Origin: Thermoflexales bacterium
GTDB lineage: Bacteria; Chloroflexota; Anaerolineae; B4-G1
NCBI GenBank assembly: GCA_007118795.1
Contig: SKQX01000223.1
Span: forward strand, 1 to 20,821
Length of the DNA: 20,821 nt
Direction of reading: 5' to 3'
Part shown: in pieces, positions 15,112 to 20,821 of the stretch
Numbering within the stretch: position 1 is the first letter of the stretch
Layout: the number at the start of each line of letters is the position of its first letter
The notes under the pieces: model-generated
Told to the model about the DNA's origin: nothing
The model's input: only the letters and a program-made list of their open reading frames with translations
The model's database searches: none
Translations under genes and position numbers: made by a program

Positions 15112-16557
15112 TCACTGCGGCGCCACGTCGTGCCTTCGCCGGCGCAGCGAGCAGGGGAGAATGCCCAGCGCATTCCGGTACTTCGTGACGGTTCGGCGAG
15201 CGACCTGATAGCCCCGCTCCGCCAGCTTCTCGGCGATGACACCGTCACTGAGCGGCTCCCTCTCATGCTCAACCAGGTCCTCGATCAGCCGCTTGATGGG
15301 GGCTGCGCTGTCGAAGAACTTCTCCATCGGCACCATACCCCCGCGAGGAAGTTGCACGTACTTGCCTGCGACAGCCCGACTCACCGTCGACTCATGGACA
15401 TCCATCATTTCCGCGACCCGGGCCCGGGTCAGGGGTCTCAAGTACATCTCTCCCTCGGCCAGGAACTCCCGCTGACAGTCAACCAGGCACACGGCGAGCT
15501 CATAGAGCGTGTCCCACCGCTGCTCGATGCTCCTCACGAACAGCCGGGCCCGGGACTGAAACGCATTCCATTGCTGCCACGCCCGCTCATCGCGCTGGCC
15601 CTCACTAACCCCGCTGCGGCTCAACCCACCGCTGCGGGCCGAATCGACCCGCAACCTCCAGCTCCCTGCCTTGGGCAGCTCGATGTCGTATTCCCCCCTC
15701 ACCGCCTTGCTCTCGCGGATAATCACGTCCGGTTCCGGCCACACATCGGGCCCTTGAGGCGGAGGGTCGCGCTCATCAGACCACCACACGTGAGCCGGGT
15801 AGGGACTGAGGCTCTGGCTGATGAAGCTGATCGCTTCGCACACCTGCTCGGCTGGGACCTTCACTTCGTCCGCCACCCGTGACGGAGAGCACCGGCCCAG
15901 CAATTCCCAGTGTTCTTCAACCAACCGCTCCGCCAGAGGATGCGCCACACCCTCTTCCCGCAGATGGGTGATCTGGATCAACAAACACTCCCGGGCATCC
16001 CGCGCCCCGATCCCCACAGGGTCCAGAGCTTGCACCGCCGCCAGGACCCGCTCCGCGTCTGAGCGCTCCACACCCGCAGCTGCTGCTAGCTCTTCCAGAT
16101 CGCCGCGCAGAAATCCGCGGTCGTCGAGACTCTCGACCAGGTGAGCAGCGACCAGGACATCGTCGGGGCCCAGGCTCATGCGCGCCTGGTGCAACAAGTG
16201 ATCCTTCAGGGTGATCCGCGACGCCAGGCGCGCAACAGGATCATCCCAGTCCTCAGCGGGGGGGTATGGCCAGGCGTTAAAGTCGTGACTGACAGTGCCG
16301 TCCCGCCAGTCGCTCCGCTCCACCTCCAGAGGCTCGCGGGCCGGCCCGCACGAGACGCAGAAACGGTCAGAAATCTCCGACCCACAGCGGGCGCACCTTG
16401 TGACCTCCGTCACCTCCAGGGCTGGGTTCTCGGCCAGCTCCCGGGCAATGGCTTGCTCCAGCTCCAAGGATGAGAACTGCAGCAGTTCATTCGCCAGCAC
16501 CACCTGAGGGGAGACGGTCGGCTTTTGTCTGAGGCTCTGTCTCTGCCTGATTGACAT
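15112..16557 (-). CDS. rpoN: RNA polymerase sigma-54 factor with a Cys4 zinc-ribbon-like insert
   Basis: Sigma-54 directs polymerase to -24/-12 promoters and needs an AAA+ activator to open DNA. Region I (1-48, SLRQKPTVSPQVVLANELLQ) contacts the activator. The core-binding region follows at ~105-255 (DPVGIGARDARECLL at 179-193). The promoter-binding helix-turn-helix is at ~375-405 (VAEMMDVHESTVSRAVAGKY) and the RpoN box ARRTVTKYR at 453-461 fits the family consensus. At 481 residues it has normal length. Oddity: where other members carry an acidic, variable region II, this protein has CARC-x8-CVSC (Cys55, 58, 67, 70), which looks like a small zinc ribbon. The insert lies between the activator-contacting and polymerase-binding parts, so it could tune either. 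The ATG at 16557 lacks a clear SD. It lies 169 nt after gltX. It is the evident partner of the NtrC-family regulator downstream. Confidence 0.95.
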   Translation of the reverse strand: MSIRQRQSLRQKPTVSPQVVLANELLQFSSLELEQAIARELAENPALEVTEVTRCARCGSEISDRFCVSCGPAREPLEVERSDWRDGTVSHDFNAWPYPPAEDWDDPVARLASRITLKDHLLHQARMSLGPDDVLVAAHLVESLDDRGFLRGDLEELAAAAGVERSDAERVLAAVQALDPVGIGARDARECLLIQITHLREEGVAHPLAERLVEEHWELLGRCSPSRVADEVKVPAEQVCEAISFISQSLSPYPAHVWWSDERDPPPQGPDVWPEPDVIIRESKAVRGEYDIELPKAGSWRLRVDSARSGGLSRSGVSEGQRDERAWQQWNAFQSRARLFVRSIEQRWDTLYELAVCLVDCQREFLAEGEMYLRPLTRARVAEMMDVHESTVSRAVAGKYVQLPRGGMVPMEKFFDSAAPIKRLIEDLVEHEREPLSDGVIAEKLAERGYQVARRTVTKYRNALGILPCSLRRRRHDVAPQ

Positions 16558-16726
16558 ATCTTGACCAGCAAGCTGCCACTAAAGCCAAAGCGAGACCAAC
16601 GGGCGAGACAGACCTCAACTCAGACGCGCCCCGGAGACCTTCAAGGTTGCCAACGCCCAGCCCCCGGCATCGCCCCTCGCTCGGGCCGCCCTGGCATCGA
16701 CGCCCCACCAGCGAGAGGGGATCCAG

Positions 16727-18247
16727 TTAGCTGACCTCCTGCAACCTCGCTACCGCCCTGTCGATCCGTCCCACCACTCGCTCCCGACCGATGGCGGCCA
16801 GCGTGCCGAACAGCGGCGGCGTGGCCTTCTGATTGGTGGTGGCCCAGCGCAGCGTGCCCAGGAGTTGCCCCGTGCTCACTCCCAACGGATCGGTCAGCTC
16901 CCGCAGCGGCTGTTCAATCGCGTCTGGTTCGAAGGGCTCGATAGTTGCCAGCAGATCCCGAGCCGCCTCTAGCATCTGGGCACTCTCCTCCGCCGTCATC
17001 CCCTTCGGCACCAGCCTATCCGTCGGCGGGACCTCGATCTCGACAAACATGAACGCTGTCCATTCCACAGCCTCGTCCAGCGTCTTCAGCCGCTCCTGAA
17101 TCAGCGGCACGATGCGCCATAGCTTCGGCTTCATCGTTTCGGGACAGGGGTCTGGGACGAGATCCGCGCGCTGCCAGAATGGGAGCAGACGCTCCACCAG
17201 CTCCTCCTCGGAAAGGCTCCGAATGTAGACGCCGTTCATCCATCTCAGTTTGTCGTAAGAGAAGGTCGCGGGCGAGGTGCTGACCCGAAATAGGTCAAAG
17301 CGGTCCACCAACTCCTCCCGGCTGAACACCTCCTGCTCCTCCCCCTCTCCCGGGGACCACCCCAGCAGCGCCAGGAAATTGAAGAGAGCCTCGGGAAGGT
17401 ACCCTTGTTCACGGAACTCCGTGATCGACGTTGCCCCGTGACGTTTGGATAGCTTCTGCCCATCCGGCCCGTTCACCAGCGGCACGTGACAGTAGGTTGG
17501 CATGTCCCATCCCATGGCCGCGTAGATCAGGACGCGTTTGGGAGTACTGGAGATCCAGTCATCGCCCCGGATCACGTGGCTGATCTCCATCAAGTGATCA
17601 TCCACCACCACGGCCAGGTGGTAGGTGGGGAAACCATCGGTCTTCAGCAATACCTGGTCATCCAGGAGCTGATTGTCGAAGACCAGCTTCCCTCGGATTT
17701 CGTCACGGACGACCGTCTCACCCTCCAAGGGCACTCTCAGTCGGATCACGTGTGGCTCATCGGGCGACACCGGCACCGCCAGATTTCGACAGTGCCGATC
17801 GTACATGACGTGCTCCCCCGCAGCCCGCTGGCGGTCCCGCACCCGCTCCAACCGTTCCCGGGAGCAATTGCAGCGGTAAGCCCAGCCCCGCTCGATAAGC
17901 TCCTCCGCTACGCGCCGGTACGTCGCCAACCGGGCTGATTGGATGTATGGCCCGTACGACCCGCCCACGGCGTACGCATCAGCATGATCGACCCCCAGAC
18001 GCTCCAACGCGTCCCGGCTCGGCCCTTCGTCCCAATCCATCCCCAGCCAGCGCATGCCATCCATGATCACCGGGATGGAAGCCGGCTGATACCGCTCCCG
18101 ATCGGTGTCCTCGATGCGCAGGATGACCTGTCCGAAACGCTGTCTCGCGAACAACCAGTTGAAGACCACGGTCCGGATATTGCCGATATGCGGCTCCCCC
18201 GTAGGGCTGGGGGCGAAGCGAACGCGAACACCCACTGTCTCCTCCAT
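16727..18247 (-). CDS. gltX: Glutamyl-tRNA synthetase
   Basis: Class I synthetase that charges tRNA-Glu in the cytoplasm; 506 residues is normal for bacterial GluRS. RVRFAPSPTGEPHIGN (8-23) contains the HIGH-type signature and KLSKRHG (265-271) the KMSKS loop. A CxC pair (126, 128) with Tyr149 and Cys153 fits the zinc-binding insert of many GluRS. The C-terminal anticodon-binding helical domain is present. The ATG at 18247 has no SD, whereas GTG at 18235 has GGAGG 5 nt upstream and would give MGVRVRFAPSPTG, so the shorter start is probably the true one. It follows glnS by 60 nt, so the two synthetases probably share a transcript. Because a separate GlnRS is encoded next door, this enzyme need only charge tRNA-Glu and may be of the discriminating type, though that was not tested. 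Confidence 0.97.
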   Translation of the reverse strand: MEETVGVRVRFAPSPTGEPHIGNIRTVVFNWLFARQRFGQVILRIEDTDRERYQPASIPVIMDGMRWLGMDWDEGPSRDALERLGVDHADAYAVGGSYGPYIQSARLATYRRVAEELIERGWAYRCNCSRERLERVRDRQRAAGEHVMYDRHCRNLAVPVSPDEPHVIRLRVPLEGETVVRDEIRGKLVFDNQLLDDQVLLKTDGFPTYHLAVVVDDHLMEISHVIRGDDWISSTPKRVLIYAAMGWDMPTYCHVPLVNGPDGQKLSKRHGATSITEFREQGYLPEALFNFLALLGWSPGEGEEQEVFSREELVDRFDLFRVSTSPATFSYDKLRWMNGVYIRSLSEEELVERLLPFWQRADLVPDPCPETMKPKLWRIVPLIQERLKTLDEAVEWTAFMFVEIEVPPTDRLVPKGMTAEESAQMLEAARDLLATIEPFEPDAIEQPLRELTDPLGVSTGQLLGTLRWATTNQKATPPLFGTLAAIGRERVVGRIDRAVARLQEVS

Positions 18248-18307
18248 CCAGAATCAACTGACCAACCGCGACCATCGACGGGCAGCCGGCCAGACCTCTC
18301 TCGAATT

Positions 18308-19981
18308 CTACGTCATCTTCTCAGCGATCTTGGCCCAGGTGCTTCGCAAAGGCACCGTGCGGTTGAACACCAACCCCTCTGCCGTCGAGTCGGGGTCGAC
18401 GCAGACGTAGCTCTTCCGGTAGAACTGGAACCGATCACCCGGCTCGGCGGCGGCCAGGCTGGGCTCGGCCATAGCGCTGGTCACCTCCAGCGAGCTCGGA
18501 TTCAGATAATCGACAACGCTCTTGTCCTCTGGGATGCTCCCCATATCGGGTTTGGTGAACAGGCGATCGTAGAGCCTCACCTCGACGTTCAGGGCGTGCT
18601 CGGCCGAGACCCAGTGCAGCGTGCGAACGTACCGCCCGTCCGACGTCACGCCGCCCCTCGTCTCGGGATCGTGGGTACAGCGGAGCTCGATGATCTCCCC
18701 ATCCTGATCCTTGATCACCTCTCGACAGGTAATCAGGTAGGCCTGCTTCAGGCGCACCTCCCGACCCGGCGCCAGACGCTGGAACTTCTTGGGCGGATCC
18801 TCGCGGAAGTCGCCCCGCTCGATATACAGAACACTCGAGAAGGGTACTTCCCGCGTACCGGAGTCGGGATCCTCAGGATTGACGTCGACCTCGAATACCT
18901 CTGTCTGATCCTCCGGGTAGTTCTCGATGACCACCCTGAGCGGCTCCATCACGGCCATCACTCGCGGTGCGTTCTGATTGAGCTCATCCCGGACAAAATG
19001 CTCCAGCATATCGATGTCGATCAAACTGGCCGCTTTCGCCACACCGATCTCGTCACAAAACGCGCGGATGGCTGTGGGAGGGTAGCCGCGCCGGCGCATC
19101 CCAGAGATCGTGGGCAGACGCGGATCGTCCCAGCCGTCCACGTGGCCTTCATCGACCAGGGCCTTCAGCATCCGCTTACTCATCACCGTGTGACTCAGGT
19201 TCAGCCGCGCGAACTCGATCTGTCGCGGATGGTAGATCTCCAGCTGCTCAAGGAACCAGTTGTAGAGGGGACGATGATCCTCGAACTCCAGGGAGCAAAG
19301 CGAATGCGTGATCCCCTCGATCGAATCTGATTGACCGTGGGCCCAGTCATACGTCGGATAGATGCACCACGCGTCACCCTGCTTGTAGTGCGTCTCTTGC
19401 AGAATCCGGTACATGACAGGATCGCGCATGTTCATGTTGGGATGCGTCATGTCGATCTTGGCCCGCAGCACCCGTTCCCCCTCCTGAAACCCGCCGGCGC
19501 GCATACGCTCGAACAGGTCCAGGTTCTCGTCGACCGTCCGATCGCGGTGCGGGCTGTCTCTCCCCGGGGTCGTGAAATCACCTCGATACACGCTGATCTG
19601 CTCCGGACTGAGATCATCCACGTAGGCTTTTCCCTTCTTCACCAGCTCCACGGCCCAATCATAGAGCTGCTCGAAGTAGTCCGAGGCGTAGAACAGCCGG
19701 TCGTCCCAGTCGAAGCCCAACCAGCTTATGTCCCGCTGATGAGCCTCTACGTACTCCCAGGCCTCTTTGGTGGGGTCTGTGTCATCCATACGGAGGTTGC
19801 ACAGGCCACCGAAGTCCTCAGCGATCCCGAAGTTGATGCACACCGCCTTCGCGTGCCCCACGTGGAGATACCCATTCGGCTCCGGAGGGAACCGCGTATG
19901 GACCCGACCGTCGTATCTGCTCCCCTCAATATCCTGCTCGATGATCTCGCGGATGAAATCGGAAGGCCATTCTTCTGTCAT
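18308..19981 (-). CDS. glnS: Glutaminyl-tRNA synthetase
   Basis: Class I enzyme that attaches glutamine to tRNA-Gln; 557 residues matches bacterial GlnRS. Signatures: RFPPEPNGYLHVGHAKA (30-46, HIGH motif HVGH), DDTDPTKE (66-73), GDAWCIYPTYDWAHGQSDSI (202-221), and VMSKRML (266-272, KMSKS). The C-terminal part (~340-555) has the two-barrel anticodon-binding region, including HWVSAEHALNVEVRLYDRLF. The SD AGGAG lies 8 nt before the ATG at 19981. Bacteria with GlnRS usually do not rely on the Glu-tRNA-Gln amidotransferase route, and bacterial glnS is thought to derive from eukaryotes by transfer, so its distribution is patchy. A 455-nt spacer precedes it, then rodA. Confidence 0.98.
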   Translation of the reverse strand: MTEEWPSDFIREIIEQDIEGSRYDGRVHTRFPPEPNGYLHVGHAKAVCINFGIAEDFGGLCNLRMDDTDPTKEAWEYVEAHQRDISWLGFDWDDRLFYASDYFEQLYDWAVELVKKGKAYVDDLSPEQISVYRGDFTTPGRDSPHRDRTVDENLDLFERMRAGGFQEGERVLRAKIDMTHPNMNMRDPVMYRILQETHYKQGDAWCIYPTYDWAHGQSDSIEGITHSLCSLEFEDHRPLYNWFLEQLEIYHPRQIEFARLNLSHTVMSKRMLKALVDEGHVDGWDDPRLPTISGMRRRGYPPTAIRAFCDEIGVAKAASLIDIDMLEHFVRDELNQNAPRVMAVMEPLRVVIENYPEDQTEVFEVDVNPEDPDSGTREVPFSSVLYIERGDFREDPPKKFQRLAPGREVRLKQAYLITCREVIKDQDGEIIELRCTHDPETRGGVTSDGRYVRTLHWVSAEHALNVEVRLYDRLFTKPDMGSIPEDKSVVDYLNPSSLEVTSAMAEPSLAAAEPGDRFQFYRKSYVCVDPDSTAEGLVFNRTVPLRSTWAKIAEKMT

Positions 19982-20098
19982 ACTCTTATCTCCTCCACCG
20001 GCCGCCGTCAGTGTCCCATCCTCCCCCGGAGGGGAACCTCACCGGTCGTTCGACACCTTAAGCGCCCTGCTCGAGCCAATCTTGCATCCAGGGTCACC

Positions 20099-20112
20099 GT
20101 TAGCCCGCTAAC
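20099..20112. repeat. Dyad GTTAGC-CC-GCTAAC upstream of glnS
   Basis: Perfect 6-bp arms around 2 nt, about 120 bp before the glnS start. A compact dimer-type operator is possible; nothing else links it to a regulator. Confidence 0.3.
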
Positions 20113-20304
20113 AAGTTGGAGCCGGTGGCCCATGCCCTGCGTAGAACTGCCCGCCCCGCCGCCGAGAAGAGATTCAACACGGCGTCCTCGGTTCGCGGCT
20201 CATATCGCAACCGGACCTGTCATCCCCTGTCTTGATCACGCCCTGCGCGCCCGTCCAAGCCGCGCGCCACTCCGTATGCAAGCCACTCGGGGTTCTGGAG
20301 TTGA

Positions 20305-20350
20305 CGCCCCCCTCACCCTAACCCTCTCCCCCGGGACGGAGAGGGGAAAC
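20305..20350. repeat. REP-like intergenic palindrome (CCCTCACCCTAACCCTCTCC type)
   Basis: The plus strand reads CCCTCACCCTAACCCTCTCC, then an 8-nt loop and GGAGAGGG; the stem pairs 20322-20329 with 20338-20345. I recall this string from intergenic spacers of many high-GC bacteria, where it occurs as dispersed palindromes. It lies about 90 nt past the rodA stop and could also serve as that gene's 3' hairpin. Confidence 0.55.
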
Positions 20351-20436
20351 AACCCGGAGCTGCCCTCCTACTGCCATCGCCAGCGGCCAAACACCCCACC
20401 CATGCTCTGGGCGGGCCTGTGACCCATCCGAGTAAC

Positions 20437-20821
20437 TTAGAACTCCAGCTTTCGATGCCGCATCACCACATTCTCGGCGAGACCGATGCCGACCATCGTG
20501 GTCAGCAGGGCCGCCGGGCCATAGCTGATGAAGGGCAGCGGCAAGCCCACCACCGGCAGCAGCCTCAAGTTCATCCCGATGTTCACCACGGCCTGGAACA
20601 GGATCATCGCCAGCGTCCCGGCCGCTATCATCCTTCCGAAACTATCGGACGCGATCAGGACGATGCGCAGCAACCGGTAGAACAGAATCAGGTAAAGGGC
20701 AAACAACAGCATCACCCCGACGAAACCCAGCTCCTCCGCCGTAACAGCGAAGATGAAGTCGGTGTGGCGCACCGGCAGGTACCGGAGCTGACTCTGTGTC
20801 CCCTGACCCAGCCCCTTCCCC
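20437..20821 (-). CDS. rodA: RodA-type SEDS peptidoglycan glycosyltransferase, C-terminal part
   Basis: SEDS proteins polymerise lipid II into glycan strands in the membrane. Only the last ~128 codons are present; the frame is open to the window edge. Visible are GKGLGQGTQSQLRYLP then RHTDFIFAVTAEELGFVG, the RodA/FtsW extracellular loop and following helix, and RLLPVVGLPLPFISYGPAALLT, the conserved LPxxGxxLPFxSYG signature. Three membrane helices remain. GTQSQL and RHTDFIF favour RodA (elongation) over FtsW (division). One position is unusual: SYGPAALLT replaces the common SYGGSSLLT. Transcription continues towards glnS across a 455-nt gap holding a REP-like hairpin. Confidence 0.92.
   Translation of the reverse strand, partial: GKGLGQGTQSQLRYLPVRHTDFIFAVTAEELGFVGVMLLFALYLILFYRLLRIVLIASDSFGRMIAAGTLAMILFQAVVNIGMNLRLLPVVGLPLPFISYGPAALLTTMVGIGLAENVVMRHRKLEF

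Larger units (their letters stand above)
19982..20436. other. 455-nt intergenic region between rodA and glnS
   Basis: No gene is supported. Seen here: a dyad GTTAGC-CC-GCTAAC at 20099-20112, a GC-rich hairpin (CCTCC-CCC-GGAGG) just upstream of the glnS ribosome-binding site near 20020-20034, and a REP-like repeat at ~20305-20350. No T-box core, sigma-70 promoter or tRNA was recognised. Confidence 0.55.

Noticed and set aside
16487..16708. Minus-strand 73-codon frame between gltX and rpoN
   Set aside because: It overlaps the rpoN start in another frame, has no SD and no family features.
17939..19330. 463-codon open frame on the plus strand
   Set aside because: It overlaps gltX and glnS, both firmly identified on the other strand, and its translation has no recognisable domain.
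19982..20436. T-box riboswitch in front of glnS
   Set aside because: No T-box core sequence, antiterminator or terminator with a T tract could be found.

Overview
The window reads as a stretch of GC-rich bacterial chromosome with every credible gene on the minus strand. The best guess for the host is an uncultured Chloroflexota-like bacterium. The argument is a surface lipoprotein ending in a VYLPLVLR tail, a C-terminal motif I recall from many secreted Chloroflexota proteins, plus the high GC content and dense multidomain signalling proteins. This is inference, because no rRNA or other phylogenetic anchor is present.

In the direction of transcription (high to low coordinates) the layout is: the 3' end of a rodA-type SEDS gene; a 455-nt spacer; glnS and gltX, two class I aminoacyl-tRNA synthetases; rpoN (sigma-54) with an unusual Cys4 zinc-ribbon-like insert; a beta-helix lipoprotein; an NtrC-family sigma-54 activator behind a near-consensus sigma-70 promoter; and a 538-nt intergenic region rich in inverted repeats that contains a consensus -24/-12 sigma-54 promoter. 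After that promoter comes a tightly packed run: a 1129-aa membrane histidine kinase, a small two-helix membrane protein, a 1739-aa protein made almost wholly of TPRs, a clan CD (gingipain/caspase-like) peptidase, mraZ, and the start of ftsZ, which runs off the window.

The main story is a probable self-contained circuit. Sigma-54, its enhancer-binding activator, a matching sensor kinase and a consensus sigma-54 promoter all lie within about 5 kb. The promoter would drive an operon that joins signal sensing to a giant TPR scaffold, a caspase-like protease and the cell-division genes mraZ-ftsZ. Gaps inside the operon are 12 to 45 nt, and the TPR gene's ribosome-binding site overlaps the stop codon before it. 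MraZ carries substitutions in both of its conserved DxxxR motifs. A second sigma-54-like site lies inside the protease gene and points at mraZ-ftsZ. The TPR protein shows a two-repeat (68-residue) alternation through most of its length.

Functional links (phosphorelay, TPR-protease complex, control of division) are inferred from gene order and promoter sequence only. Nothing here identifies a phage, transposon, CRISPR array, tRNA or rRNA.
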